This document shows positions 1 to 12,017 of a stretch of DNA of 64,000 nt, piece after piece; positions within the stretch are counted from its first letter, which is position 1, and every line of letters begins with the position of its first letter. The stretch is taken from positions 2,414,606 through 2,478,605 of the forward strand of contig MU271144.1 in assembly GCA_021432605.1 (NCBI GenBank). Direction: 5' to 3'. Origin of the DNA: Coniochaeta sp. PMI_546. Its lineage: Eukaryota; Ascomycota; Sordariomycetes; Coniochaetales; Coniochaetaceae. Below the pieces are notes generated by a model that made no database searches, was not told the DNA's origin, and saw only the letters and a program-made list of their open reading frames with translations. A program made the translations under genes and the position numbers.

Positions 1-1
1 G

Positions 2-1084
2 GTCAAACCAGACTCTGACAGCGAATCGCCCTCCTCATCTCCGACCACTGAGTCCTCCTCCTCCTCCCCCTCGCACGAGCCCGACCTCCCCTCAGCCCAC
101 GAATCCGCCCGCTCCCAGCTCCAGGCCCGCTTCAGCAACTTCATGGACACGCTGCAGACGCGCTTCGTGACCGCGTCCCAGACCCTAAACGACCTGACGG
201 GCTACTCCGCCATCGAGTCCATCAAGCGCGCCAACGAGCGCCTCGAATCCGAGCTGGCGGCCGCCCAGGCCCGCCTCCGCGATGCGAGGCAGAACTACAA
301 GACCCTCAACAACCACCGCGCCAGCACCCAGCGCGAGGTCACCACCCTCCTGGCCAGGAAGGACACCTGGAGCCCGGCCGACCTGGAGCGCTTCACGACC
401 CTCTACCGGTCCGACCACGAGCTCGAGGCCAAGGTGGCTGCTGCCTCGGCCGAGCTGACCGAGGCCGAGAGTGAGGAGTCGAGACTGGGCGCTGCCTTGA
501 ACGCGGGTATACTCAGGCGGTATCACGAGGAACAAGTCTGGAGCGACCGGATCCGGAGGCAGAGCACGTGGGGGACTTGGGGGCTGATGGGGGTCAACGT
601 GCTGCTGTTTATTGGACTGCAGTTCGTGGCTGAGCCGTGGAAGAGGCAACGCCTCGTCAAAGGGTTTACTGAGGCCGAGAGCGGGGTGTGGGAAGACGTC
701 AGGAGGGAGGTGGGCGAGGTTAAGGGACTGCTGCTCGAGGTGAAAGGGGATAAGAGCGCGGATGCTAATGTGGCTGAGTCTGCCGCGGTCGGGGGAATAG
801 TAGAAGGGACGGCAGGCCGGCTGCCTGCTACCGCCGAGATAGCAGTTACTGTTGGTGCCACGGAGGTGCCGCCTCTTCTTCCTGAGGAGCCAGGGCGGGA
901 TTGGAAGTGGTGGAAGGAGGTCATACTCAACCCGAACAAGTGGCGGTCATTAGTGCAAGATCTGTATAGTGAGCGGAGGATAGACTTGAGGATGCGAGAT
1001 GCCTCGATCCTTGCATTAGAAGGAGCGGCCACGGGAGCCGCTGTCGCGGCTGGGGTGCTCTTCATGGTACTCAGGAGGTCATGA
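2..1084 (+). CDS. She9/Mdm33-family mitochondrial inner-membrane protein, 5'-truncated by window edge
   Basis: The reading frame is open from base 2 to a TGA at 1082-1084, so the true start and the mitochondrial presequence lie left of the window. The visible part has an acidic Ser-rich stretch, then a long helical coiled-coil-like region. A hydrophobic segment (GTWGLMGVNVLLFIGLQF, near base 570-625) is followed by FVAEPWKRQRLVKGF, the layout of fungal She9/Mdm33 proteins. A second short hydrophobic segment sits at the extreme C-terminus. In yeast this family acts in the mitochondrial inner membrane and affects mitochondrial morphology. Family assignment is by recognition of the coiled coil-TM layout and the conserved segment after the first TM. 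Confidence 0.8.
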   Translation, partial: VKPDSDSESPSSSPTTESSSSSPSHEPDLPSAHESARSQLQARFSNFMDTLQTRFVTASQTLNDLTGYSAIESIKRANERLESELAAAQARLRDARQNYKTLNNHRASTQREVTTLLARKDTWSPADLERFTTLYRSDHELEAKVAAASAELTEAESEESRLGAALNAGILRRYHEEQVWSDRIRRQSTWGTWGLMGVNVLLFIGLQFVAEPWKRQRLVKGFTEAESGVWEDVRREVGEVKGLLLEVKGDKSADANVAESAAVGGIVEGTAGRLPATAEIAVTVGATEVPPLLPEEPGRDWKWWKEVILNPNKWRSLVQDLYSERRIDLRMRDASILALEGAATGAAVAAGVLFMVLRRS

Positions 1085-1718
1085 TCGAGATCTCTACTCC
1101 TTCACTGTATATACAAACCTAGACGGGGGCCCTGTATCAACAGACATGTATAAAAACGTCGAGATTTTCAGTATATGCTGAAGCACAAGAAGGGCAGACA
1201 TATACACACGCACACCCACTCGGACCGCGTGGCGCCTCAAGCTTAATCGCTGATCAACATTGATATCGCAAACGTTCTGCCCCATTAAAAGCTTCCATCT
1301 ATAGACCCGACAACGGCACCATCCCTCTCGACCTGAACCGTGATCCCTGCTTCAGTGAGCCAATCTAAGGCTCTTGGTTGCCCCCTTCCAAAATCCTGGT
1401 ATTGGTCCAAAGCACTTTCTACATCCTTGCACTATTGTCAGTCTCCGTGCCCTATTCCGCGTCATGACTTCCAGCGTGGACTGAGCGTATGGCACCCTGA
1501 TGGTCTCTCAGACGAACCCGAGCAGTAACTGCTCAGCCCTGTCAACCGCAGAGATGCGTCATCCAGTGCAGAGCCGGGTCGCGTACGTGGTCCCTTTGAT
1601 CGCGGTTGCCCAACCGACCAGGCTGGGCTCATTCATCGGTGTGCACTTCCCGCCGCCCGGCTTGCAGGTCTATCATCGCTCTCGCAGACATTCTCGTAGA
1701 ATAATCGACGCTACCACC
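1085..1718. other. Convergent intergenic region
   Basis: This 0.6 kb lies between the 3' ends of the She9-like gene and the protein kinase C gene and should hold both 3' UTRs. I see no supported gene; the short open frames in it have no recognisable content. Confidence 0.6.
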
Positions 1719-4700
1719 TCATTCAAAGTCGGCAGTATACGAGAACCCACGGAACTCTTCTTGCATCGCTTGCGAAAGAACTGTCCAGTGTTAGCATATA
1801 GCTCATATAAACCGAATCCCGAAATAATAAAAAAACTCACCAGACTGCACCGGCGTAAGCACAGGCGTAACGCTCGTAAATTCCGAGTCGAAGTTGCTCG
1901 TGTCCGTCGCGCTCTTGATGCTCGGCAAGAAAGGCGGCTGCACGCGCTTGTGGTAGATGTCGTCCCAGTTGATGTTCCGGAAGAACGGCTGGCTCATGAT
2001 CTCCTGCGCGTCCGTCGGCCCGCTGCCCAGCCGCTGGTCCGGCTCGCGCGTCAGCAGCTTCTGCAAGATGGACACGCTGTCGCGCGGCATCGAGATGGGG
2101 TACAGCGGTTCGTCGGCCAGGATGGCGTCGTAGATCTCGTCCTCGTCCTCGCCGCGGAAGGGCGACTGCTGCAGGAGCATCTGGTAGATCAGTACGCCGA
2201 AGGCCCACCAGTCCACTGCGCGGCCGTATTTCTTGTCAAGGAGGATCTGGGTGTGGGTTAGTATATGTCTGGTCGTGTGCAAGAATGGAAAGGAACAAAC
2301 AAACCTCTGGCGCCATGAATTCGGGAGTACCGCAGAACGTGCTGGTGGTAGAACCATACCACATATCCTCCTTGCACAGACCGTAATCCGCAATCTTGAT
2401 ATGTCCGTCCAGCGTGAGGAGGATATTGTCAAGCTTCAAATCGCGGTAGATGACGCCGTTCTCATGGAAGTACTTCAGCGCCAAGCACACCTCCGCAGCG
2501 TAGAACTGGGCCCGTTTGGTACCGAACTGCCCGCGCTGGATGTGCAACATCAGATCACCACCGCTGACGTACTCCATGACGAAGTAGACTCTAGTCTCCG
2601 TCTGGAAGCAAGCATGCAAGGTCGTCAGGAAGGGATGTCGTTCGCGGTTGGCGATGAGGAAAACGCGCTTCTCGGATCGGATGCTCTCGACTTCGTCGTT
2701 CTCGATGATGAACTCCTTCTTGAGCACCTTGATTGCGTAAAGTTTCCGTGATCGCTTCGTCTCCGCCAACATGACCTTGCCGAAGTTGCCTTTACCCAAG
2801 ACGGCAAGGAAGTTGAAGTGGTCCAGTCCGATGCGCTGCCCGGTGCCGGGATCGGTTGCCGATGGTAGCGCTTTCTTTGGCGCCGCAGGGACACCGGAGC
2901 TCTGCGGTTGAGCAAGAGGCTCAGCTGGTTGTGGTTTCGGGGTTGAGACCTGTGTTTGTACTGGCTGCTGCTGATACATCTGTTGTTGAATATGCTGCTG
3001 TTGCTGCTGGACAGGCTGTTGCTGCTGGATCGCTTGGGGCTGCACCGGTTGCTGAGGCGGATACTGAGCAAGGTTTGCGTAGTCGGCCGGGTTGTATTTC
3101 CGCTGCTGAGCGCCACCGTACTGCTGCTGTTGTTGGGCGTATGGATCCTCCCTTAGGGCAGGCTGAGCACCGTATCCGCTAGGGCTTCCATAGTGGCCGG
3201 GTCCAAAATCTGGAATCGATCCCGTCGGCGGGCTCTGTTTCGAAGCCATGGTTCCCGACATGGCCGCTTGTGCCGCCGCCGACGCGGCGGAACTCGAAGA
3301 TGTCCTGTCTGCCTGTGGGCGTTGTTGTGAAGTGGTTTGTGCGTACATGCGCTTCGCCGCCTCAGTAGCCTCTGGTGATGCTATCGACGGTCCGCCATAC
3401 GGCGGAGGCTGTCCTTGGCTCGAATAAGGAGAAGGCGGTTGATCTGGCGTAGACACCCTCTGACGCAAGGTGCGGTCGCTGAGCGAGGTAGCCTTCTTTT
3501 GGGCTTGGGTCTTCGATGTCCTTATCCCTTCCAGGATCTGATTGGCGACAGCCATCGACATACCGCAGAAATCAGGCACCAGATGCACGCAATGAGCGTG
3601 TGCCGTAAGGTTACATTCTTGATGTTGTCAGTAAAACCATACACGTCTACAGAGGCAAGCCACATACCTGAACATCTTCTGGAGTTCTTTTTGGAGCCAA
3701 TAGGCAACATATAACCGCAGTGACAGCACCAGTTCGCCGTCAGGTTCGAGAAGGGCGCAAAACGATGAGGAATCCGATGATTGATCTTTTCCTCGTCCGG
3801 ATCCGACTCGGCGTTCGACTTGCTAATACATTTGGTGACGACGCTCGTGTAGCACTTCGTGTGGCAGGTGTATTTGCAGTCCTCGCACTGCATTCCCGCG
3901 GAGTACTTGAGAAAGTCTCCGCATAGCGCACAGCGCATAATGTTGTAAAACTGGCGCTGGACGAACTTATGGCCGTACATCTCGTGCACTTCTTCCTTCC
4001 TCTGCCTGATGGCGCCCTTACGGTTGAGACCCAGATCAAAGTTGCGGCGATCCTTTGCCTGCTTGACGAAATTCAGACTCAGCTGGATCTGTCCGCTAGG
4101 CTCGAGGTTGAACCACCCATCGACAGGTTGAGACACTTGAGGTCCCTGCTGCGGTTGGTTGTATAGTGTCGCCTGACTTTGAACGCTCTGTACGCCTGGA
4201 GATGTCGGTGGCGGTCCGAACTGAGGCTGCTGGGGCGCCATAGGGAACTGTGAAGGAGCACCGCGGCCACCGCCTGACCCCATGCGGTCGGCGGACACCC
4301 AGCCGGACGAGTTGAACTCGGCCTCGATCCTCTTTCTCCTGAGCTCCTCGGCAATATCGGAAATCCTGACCCACAGCATGGCGATCGGGATCGGGTGCTC
4401 GCCTGGCTTATCATAGACGGTCAGTTCCACCTCGTTTGCCTTGTCGACATCGACAGTATGAAACTCGGCCTCCCAGCGGTCCGTCCTCGACGTCCTCGTG
4501 CGTGCCACGACATTATCCTCTACCTTGACGGCGACAAAGGTGTCGGGACCGCGACTGAATCTACCAGTTGGTGCGTGATCGACGTCCTTCACGGCCATAA
4601 CCCGGATGGAAAGCTGGCCGGTCAGGGGCTTCCGCAGGTTCGGCATGTTGATACTATCATCGTCCGGGGAATCGGTGTCCATGTCGATATGGAGCTCTTC

Positions 4701-5464
4701 GTATCGCCGTAGGGCCTGCTTCAGCAGCATAATCTTCTGTTTACTCTCAACGCGCCGAGCAGCCGCATCTTGTTTGCTTTTCTTATCGCCCTCCATCTGG
4801 TAGAGCTGGACCATTTTCTCGATGCCCTTCAGATACTGTTCTTCTACGTTTAACTTGAACTGGATCTGCGACAGCATGAGCTGGATTCGAGGTCCGAGAT
4901 ACGGCGTGTCATATTTGATAAGGTCTAGCACGAAGAGATATGTCAGTATTCGAAGGGAAACAGATGCGGCACCATGACTAAGTTAGGAGACGGGAGCATA
5001 CCGAGCTTGCTGAAATTCGGTCGTGGCTTCGGAATGCTGGAGTCGGGGGGCTGGCCGGGAAATGGGTGCTTGTTAGGCATTAGGTCGCCAGGCTGGCTGT
5101 ACAACGTCGAGCCTCCGATGGAGGACCTATCGCCGTAGAGGGAGCCCGAGGCGTCTTTGGGTGGCGGAGCGGGAGGACCATCTCGATCGTTGAAGGCACC
5201 GGAGCTCTTGGGTCGGCTGCCGGGAGTACCGGGAGGGCCGAGAGACATGTTCTCCATGCCGTGACCCATCCTCCGCATCTGCAGCTCGCGCAACCTCTCC
5301 TCGAAAAACTCCAGATTCCGTCGGCCATCGCGCATCTGGGTATCGAGTTTTGAGCGGACAGCCTCGTTGTTGGTTTGCTGGCGCATGAGGTTGGCGGCAT
5401 TGATCAGAGCTTTCTCGCGCTCGATCTTCTTGTAGATGTCCATGACCTTCTCTTCGTCGTTCAT
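1719..5464 (-). CDS. pkc1: Protein kinase C (fungal Pkc1/PkcA), cell-wall integrity kinase
   Basis: Five exons are inferred: 5464-5002, 4924-3668, 3617-2305, 2246-1841 and 1780-1719. All phases fit and give about 1,166 residues, the usual length of fungal Pkc1. Order: HR1 coiled-coil repeats (about 1-70 and 155-230), which bind Rho GTPase; a C2-like domain (about 260-370); two zinc-binding C1 domains (about 470-520 and 545-595); a Gln/Pro-rich linker; and an AGC kinase domain from about 840 with [14 protein letters not shown] and GTPEFMAPE. The C-terminal extension ends in [13 protein letters not shown]. The second C1 domain is split by the exon 2/3 intron. Pkc1 acts downstream of Rho1 and activates the MAP kinase cascade for cell-wall integrity. 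The ATG at 5464 opens the conserved MNDEEK start. Confidence 0.95.
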
Positions 5465-7535
5465 GGTGGGCGATATCGGTTCTGCGCGGCCGAGCGCGCA
5501 GAGGAGGCGGGGAAGATATTAGCTGAGGAGGACTAGGTCTACTGTGTCGAGCTGGGTCGACGTCTTGTATGATCGCTGTTGGTCGGCGCGAGTTCTCACA
5601 GGTCGCACCAAACAAAACAAAACAAAATGCTGGGTTGTTGGGCGGTTGGTCGTCTGGAGACGACGATCAAAAATAGCTGGGCGGGTTTAATATGGGGTGA
5701 GGTCGCCCAGGCAAGGTCGGGTGCAAGTCGGGGTTGACTGCGTGTGCTCTATGGTTGTGTGGGCTCTACCGGTCACTAGTTGGTTGGGTTATGGGAGAGA
5801 GGGATCATGGTGGGAGGGAGGAGGCGGAGATGTCGTCAGTGACGAATTATCTTAGCGGGGCTTTTTCGAGTCGTGGGTTCACTAACGACCTATGGAACAC
5901 CAGCTGTGACCATTGCTATCGCTGCCGTCTGCCTATCTCTCTACCGATGTCTTGCCTGTGACTCGATACTTGGTTTAGTGAATTTGAGTTACGATATTTC
6001 TCAAATATAGAGCTTGAGCTTAGGAGTCATAGATTCGTTTATGCTTATTCAAGGGACATCGTCTGATGTGTGGCGACAGTGACATGCAAATTTTGCCAGC
6101 TACTAAACAATCATTAGAGCAATTACGATACGATGTCTCCTTGTCCCATGGACTGTAGTAAAAGGCTGAATAGAAGGAGGTCCGACCTCGAATACGGAAG
6201 ACGATTCAAGGTGAACCATTCGTACACACTGTCTAATGCTTATTGCAGGAGAGCTCCCAGATGTTGCCACTGGTCAAGATCCGAGAGCTGCTGCGATAAA
6301 GACAATACCGTAATCGACCCCTCAGTTCCATCATGAGAGGTTTCATGCTACCTTGCATCTTACAGATCGACGCTCCATCACCCATGCGAAGCAATGATTC
6401 TATGCATCGGGTCCTCTACTGGAGACTGATTTATGGTCTGTTGTTAAACCCAGATTTGGTCCACGGCTCCTTGTTGGGAGTGCATGCTGTGGTCTGGGTA
6501 CCTAGAAGGCGGGCGATCTAGGACTTTGATGTATATGTACCTAAATTAGTTAATGTACCTTATACTTTCATGTCACTGGAAGCCTCTGATATTAGTCGAA
6601 TATGAATCAAGACCAAGGAGAGTGTTCTCACGAGAGACAACATGCATCGTTTGCCTATCTGATATCACTGTGTTTAAGCTCGTCCATAGGACGGTCCCTG
6701 CTTGAAACTGGACGATAAAGAGCATGCTCTCGTAGGCCGTGCAAGTCGGCGCAACGGTACCAGGTACGAGATCAGCTTCAAAAGTCCTAGGTGGGGTCAC
6801 CGCCGAACTGCCCCTCCTTCCCTTTGTGTTTTCAGGGTTCCGTCGTAGTTTCCAACACGAGGTAATGTTGCGCTGCTTATCCCACTCCGGCAAAATCACG
6901 GCGATGTCCCTCCTCGAGCGTTCCGTCTATGCTACCCGCTTTGTCTAAGGTATACTGGGCACACTTTCAGGGGGGCACTTCACAGTATATGTACTTATTT
7001 GTTGACGTTCTCTCATTCAGTGTGCCGATCGACAACAATACTCCAACCAACAAAATATTAGATCTCGATCTTCGTCGCTCTGACAAAAAAGACGCGACGA
7101 AAGAGGCAACACCCTCGACATGATGGTTGCCGGGACTTGAGGACCCCGATATCGTCATTTGTGCGTATCCGCCTGGGTAAACCCCCCGATTTGATTGCTC
7201 ACCACCCCGTTAAGGGTCCAGACCTGCGAGAGGAGGTGTAGGGATGCTGACCTTCAGCCCTACGCACAGTCAGACGGCGGCATGCCTTGGCAATCCATTT
7301 TCATGGTCTTGATCGTCAGCGATACCTTATCCAGACAGGATAAAACGTTCACTCTCACGTGTTAGGTACGCTTCCACCTTGTCCCCTTGGCTATGAATAT
7401 CTTCAATGTCTTCTGCACAGATCTTCTCTCACATGATCGTATCATTGGTGGATGTAGTGTTTGGACTAAATATTTATCTAAACCCGGCGCTGATATATCC
7501 TACCCTACTTCCCACGTCTGTTCTTCAACTTACAT
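5465..7535. other. Long intergenic region (pkc1 promoter side)
   Basis: About 2 kb lies between the start of pkc1 and the 3' end of the acyl-CoA dehydrogenase gene. The part next to 5465 is the pkc1 promoter and 5' UTR, including a short run of AAAAC units near 5610-5625. Only short frames without recognisable domains occur, and I see no RNA gene. Confidence 0.6.
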
Positions 7536-9001
7536 CTAAGCAGTATACTCCTTCTGGAGTAGCTTGGCGATGGTATTGAGCCTGCGAAATAGTTAGTACA
7601 TAAGTCAACCGATGATATCAAGGGGCAGAAAGGACTCACTGAATGTTGCTCGTGCCCTCATAAATTGCACCGATCTTGCTATCCCTCCAGAACTTCTCCG
7701 CCAGTCCCTCGCGGACAAAGCCCATACCACCCATCCACTCGACAGCAAGACCACTCACGCGCCCGGCAACCTGCGAAGCATACAGCTTGGCCATGGCCGC
7801 GTCCTGCACGAAATTCTCTCCGGCCTCCTTCTTCCGTGCCGCGTTGTAGACCAGCGCCCTAGCAGCGCAGATCTCGACGTACGACTGCGCGATCTGGTGC
7901 TGCATGCCCTGGAACTCGCCGACCAGCTGGCCGAACTGCTTGCGGTCGTTCCACACGTACTTGACCGCGTTCTCCCACGATCCGAGGGCGAGGCCCGTCA
8001 TCTGCGCCGCGATGCCTATCCTGCCCTCGTTGAGCAGGCTGATGGCGTACTTGTAGCCCTGGCCCCGCTCGCCCAGCAGGTTCTCCTTGGGGATCTCGAC
8101 GTCGTCGAAGTTGAGCACGCACGTGCTGCTGGCCTTGATGCCGAGCTTCTTCTCCTTCTTGGCGATGCTGAAGCCCTTGGTGCCCTTCTCCACCACAAAG
8201 GCCGTGATGCCCTTGTACTTCTTGCTCGGGTCCAGGTTGGCAAACACGATGAAGAAGTCGGCCTCCATGCTGTTGGTGATCCACATCTTACCGCCGTTGA
8301 TCTTGAACCCGTTCTCGGTCTCCGTGGCCTTGGTCGCCAGCGCGAAGGCGTCGGACCCGCTGACCGGTTCGCTCAGACAGAACGACCCGACAGTGTTGGT
8401 CGCGAGCTTGGGTAGGAAGCGCTTCTTCAGCGACTCGCTGCCGTACTTGATCACGGCAGTGTTGACGAGCGTGTTGTGCACGTCCACCATGACGGATACC
8501 GAGGGATCGACGCGCGCGAGCTCCTCAATGCCGACAATGGCGGCCGTGAAGTTCATGCCTGCGCCACCGTACTCCTCTGGTATCTCGATGCCCATGAGGC
8601 CTTGCTCGAAGAGCTGCTCCACGACGGCCGGATCCATGCTTTCGGCCTCGTCCATTTCGCGGACCTTGGGGAGGATGACATCGTTGGCGAACTTTTGCAC
8701 GGTCTCAGCCATTGCAGTCTCGAGCTCCGAAAAGTGGGTGATTGGTGTTGGCGGGACGTCGGTCAAGTTGGGGTCACGGAGGGAGGGTGTTGTTGACAGA
8801 GGACGAACAGCGGCTCTTTAAGGTGGTGTAAGTCGGTGCTACGGTTTGGAACGTTCAGGAGTAGGAGTCAAAGCTCAAAACTTACAGTTGGGATACAGCA
8901 GGCACTCGCTGCGACCTACACGCTCGCGGCGTTGACGTCGACAAACTACCGCCGAGACTCCTCCGCACTGCAGGGCGCAAAGCCCGTGTGAATGACCTCA
9001 T
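7536..9001 (-). CDS. Mitochondrial short/branched-chain acyl-CoA dehydrogenase
   Basis: Exons 9001-8886, 8815-7640 and 7581-7536 join in phase to about 445 residues. The first ~55 residues are rich in Arg, Ser and Thr without acids (MRSFTRALRPAVRRS...), a typical mitochondrial presequence, and the intron falls just inside it. The body is a full FAD-dependent acyl-CoA dehydrogenase: N-terminal helical domain, CLSEPVSGSDAFAL loop, flavin-binding core and C-terminal helices. It ends with WRDSKIGAIYEGTSNIQ, where the Glu of YEG is the expected catalytic base. The enzyme makes the alpha-beta double bond in mitochondrial beta-oxidation or branched-chain amino-acid breakdown. The presence of this set resembles ACADSB-like enzymes, but exact substrate length cannot be read from the sequence. 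It is divergent from the mitochondrial S12 gene. Confidence 0.92.
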
Positions 9002-9463
9002 GACGGGCGAATGTAAGTCAGCTAAAGGGTGGAGGGTATAGGAACAGAAGGAGAAGTCCGTGGGAAGACAGCACAAAATCACAATTTCAAGAAACACCAA
9101 GGGAATGGAGTGTTGAAAGAGTTGTAAACAGGGTCCATCATCGACATTCGGTAGAATATATGCGGTCCAACAATCTATGCCGAGGATAACCAGCACCGCC
9201 CGTTCCACCGTCAGCACACCCTCGCAATTGAGCTCCAAAGCCGGGGAAGCCCCACCATCCAACTCGACCCCGTCACTTCCTTCATTAGCATGTGACCACT
9301 AACTGACGCACGGATCTCCCAGAGAAACCTCCGTCGATTGAATCACGAGGAACATCACGTGCTGTAAAAGTTCCCGTTATCGAAAGAGCTGCTGGTCCAT
9401 ACCTCACTATCGACAACCTCCGTGTCCGGATACGCCGCCCATTGTGCCATCACCACAAACACA
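9002..9463. promoter_or_regulatory. Divergent promoter region between acyl-CoA dehydrogenase and mitochondrial S12 genes
   Basis: These 462 bp separate two divergently transcribed genes for mitochondrial proteins, so both promoters must lie here. One CACGTG hexamer occurs at 9357-9362. I cannot point to a defined TATA box or other operator. Confidence 0.5.
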
Positions 9464-10124
9464 ATGGCGACGCCACTGTTCCGGTCTCTTACGGCCATGC
9501 CATTACGGCAGCCATTCCCATCTCTGTCCTGCTTACGGCAGGCCCTGCCAGCCCAGCGCTCCTTCTCAACAACGCCCTCCCAAAGCGCAACCCTCAACCA
9601 GGTCCTTCGCGTACGTTCCTGCCGATCACTCTCTTCCCACTATCCTCTGCTAACTTCTCTTCTCTCCAACAGGGCTGCCGCAAGCCCCAACGAGCCCGCC
9701 ACGCCGTCTCCCCCGCCCTCTCGGAAATCCTCGCCCCCCAGCGCAAGGGCGTCTGCCTCAAGGTCGGCATCACGCGCCCCAAGAAGCCCAACTCCGGCGA
9801 ACGCAAGACGGCCAGAGTCAGGCTGTCGACCGGACGGTCCATCACAGCGTACATCCCCGGCGAGGGGCACAATATCCAGCAGCACTCCGTCGTTTTGGTC
9901 AGGGGCGGCCGCAGCCAGGATTGTCCTGGTGTGAGGTATCATTTGGTCCGGGGAGCGTTGGATCTGGTGAGTCTTCTCAGTGAACACACGCGTTTTACGT
10001 TGATGTTTGAGGGACATGGACATTGTGCTAATCATATGTGTTATACAAGGGCGGTGTGACGAGCCGACAGACCAGCAGGAGTAAATACGGCACCAAGAAG
10101 CCCAAGAAGGCGTCGGTCGGTTAG
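9464..10124 (+). CDS. mrps12: Mitochondrial small-subunit ribosomal protein uS12m
   Basis: Exons 9464-9610, 9673-9966 and 10050-10124 join in phase to 171 residues. The ATG at 9464 opens a basic presequence of about 45 residues, then the S12 core. Diagnostic segments are [37 protein letters not shown] and [15 protein letters not shown], ending in [10 protein letters not shown]12 sits at the decoding centre of the mitochondrial small ribosomal subunit. The terminal exon is only 25 codons. Splice donors are GTACGT and GTGAGT. Confidence 0.95.
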
Positions 10125-10556
10125 AAACCGTCTCCGTGGCAGAGCCGGGCTATGCGCGAGGGCTTGGTACGGGCGTCGACCGTGTTGAGGTGGAGGAAGA
10201 AGATGGGGGCACTTTAGGCTCTTCGTCGAACCTGTTTTATATAACTGTATTCAAATCACCAGATCACGACAGAGGAATAAAAGACAAGCCTCTTAGATGA
10301 AGGACAAAGACAAACACTCGTTCCAGAAGATATTTACAAAGTGAAAGTGTTTTCTGCCCCTACTGGCCGATGTTGAACCTGTTTCCCCGTTACAGTCCCC
10401 CGTACAATCCCGTTGCGCCTCATGTTCCCTATAATTTTTTGCCCTCTCTTTCACAGCGGGCCATTCTGTGTTCCCGAGAGGAGTTAGGATGAAGTCATTA
10501 AGCTACTAAAACACTGTGCAGCAATTCTATCAAAAAAGACCCGGGGTTGTGCCAGC
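10125..10556. other. Convergent intergenic region
   Basis: About 0.4 kb lies between the 3' ends of the mitochondrial S12 and mannosyltransferase genes and presumably holds both 3' UTRs. No further gene is seen. Confidence 0.6.
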
Positions 10557-12017
10557 TTAGTCCGACTGGTTCTCCCATCCTTCCGGCTTCGAGAGACCGT
10601 TGATATCGAAGTACCGCGAGGTGCCTGTCGTGGTTAGCTGCGTTTGAGGGTTGGGCGTATGTGTATCGACAATGGAACTTACAAGAATATCCCTTCCAGT
10701 CAAAGTTGTCCTTAGGGTTACAGTGACAGCGGAGTTCAGTTCGCAGCTTCTCGCCGGTAGGGCAGTGGGTGAAGGGCACGTGGTAGTAGGCAATGTCGTT
10801 GAAGAAGTGGATTTCCTCCTTCTTCAAGAGAAGGCCGGCAGCGATGGAGTGCACGGGGGCGTCGCCCCAACGCTCGTAGAAGAAGCCACCGTCCTGGTCG
10901 AGCGACTCGAAGTAGTCGGTGTACGCCTTGGACCGGAGCCAATTCAGGTCGCCGACCTCGAAGTTGGACCACTGTTGAAATTGTCAGTTTCACATATGTA
11001 GTTAAACTCATGGATAAGGAATGAGGTAACATACGAAATGGCAGTGGTTGTACGTCTCTCCGCCATCGTCGCTGAGAAAACCCATCGAGTTACCCTCGAC
11101 GATGTGCTCGGGGTGGTTCGTGATGAACTTCTTGACGCTGTCCCACAGGGTCGGGATCGTCTCTACATATTCGTACAAGCTGAGCACAAAGCTGTATTTC
11201 TTGCCATTCTCCTTCATAAACCGGAAGGGGTCGTAGTGGATATCGCAGAAGAGCTCGACGCTCGGCTCGACTCGCCAGTAGTAGTCGTAGTTCATCATCA
11301 GCGGCTGGCGGAAGAAGAAGCCGGACTCGAAGCGGCACATGTGGCGGTAGCTGACGCTATCGCCGTAGATGATCTTGCGCTGCTTCATGTCCTCGCGCAC
11401 CTTCTTCGCCTTCTCCTGGTCGATGTGGGGTGGGAAGGACCAGTGCTCCTTGGGGATCTCGCCGTAGTGCGTCTTGCCCGACACGAGCGACGAGGTGATC
11501 TTCTTGAAGGTGGCGTCGAAGGGCTTGTCGTTGAGGAAGACCCAGTCGTAGTTGTAGCGGCGGTTGAAGCGGTCCTCGATCTGGCGGATCGAGCGGGCAA
11601 TCTCCCACACATCCGAGTTGCGAGCGAGGGTCACGAAGGTCGCGTTCACGCGGGGCCCGTCAGCAATGCCCGAGAGGTTGTTCCATCCCTCGTCGGCGGC
11701 CGACATGGGCATTGGGAACAGCTTAGGGTCGAGATCGGGGCTGTGATTGCCGGAATCGCTGGAGCCAGAGCCGGAGCTGGAACTGGAACTAGATCCCTTT
11801 GTCTGCTTGCCTGGTGTTCCGACGTTCGCTGCCGGGCTGCTCTTCAGAGGGATGACATCAGGCGAAGAGTGTGATACAAAGTAGAAGACGGCCACAACCT
11901 ATGCTGGCAGTCAATACCACAGACATCTACCAGTGCCATTGCCCATGGATGCGAAGGTGCACTTACGAAGAATGACACGAGGATGTATCGCACGTAGCGT
12001 GCGCTGCCGGCAGCCAT
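10557..12017 (-). CDS. Alpha-1,2-mannosyltransferase, KTR/MNT (GT15) family
   Basis: Exons 12017-11967, 11898-11035, 10971-10683 and 10624-10557 join in phase to about 423 residues. It is a type II Golgi protein: a short cytosolic tail, a signal anchor at about 9-26, then a Ser/Gly-rich stem and the catalytic domain. GT15 hallmarks include [49 protein letters not shown] (containing the Glu proposed as the key catalytic residue in Kre2/Mnt1) and YNHCHFWSNFE. These enzymes move mannose from GDP-mannose to O- and N-linked glycans of secretory proteins. Which paralogue it is (Ktr1, Ktr4 or other) is not resolved. Confidence 0.92.

Noticed and set aside
185-1065. Minus-strand frames inside the She9-like gene
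   Set aside because: They mirror the coding strand in GC-rich sequence and have no domain content.
7612-8821. Plus-strand frames opposite the acyl-CoA dehydrogenase
   Set aside because: Antisense shadows of a well-supported gene; composition (Ala/Leu/His rich) is typical of such shadows.
11038-11874. 278-codon plus-strand frame opposite the mannosyltransferase
   Set aside because: Antisense shadow; lacks any motif while the opposite strand is a complete GT15 enzyme.
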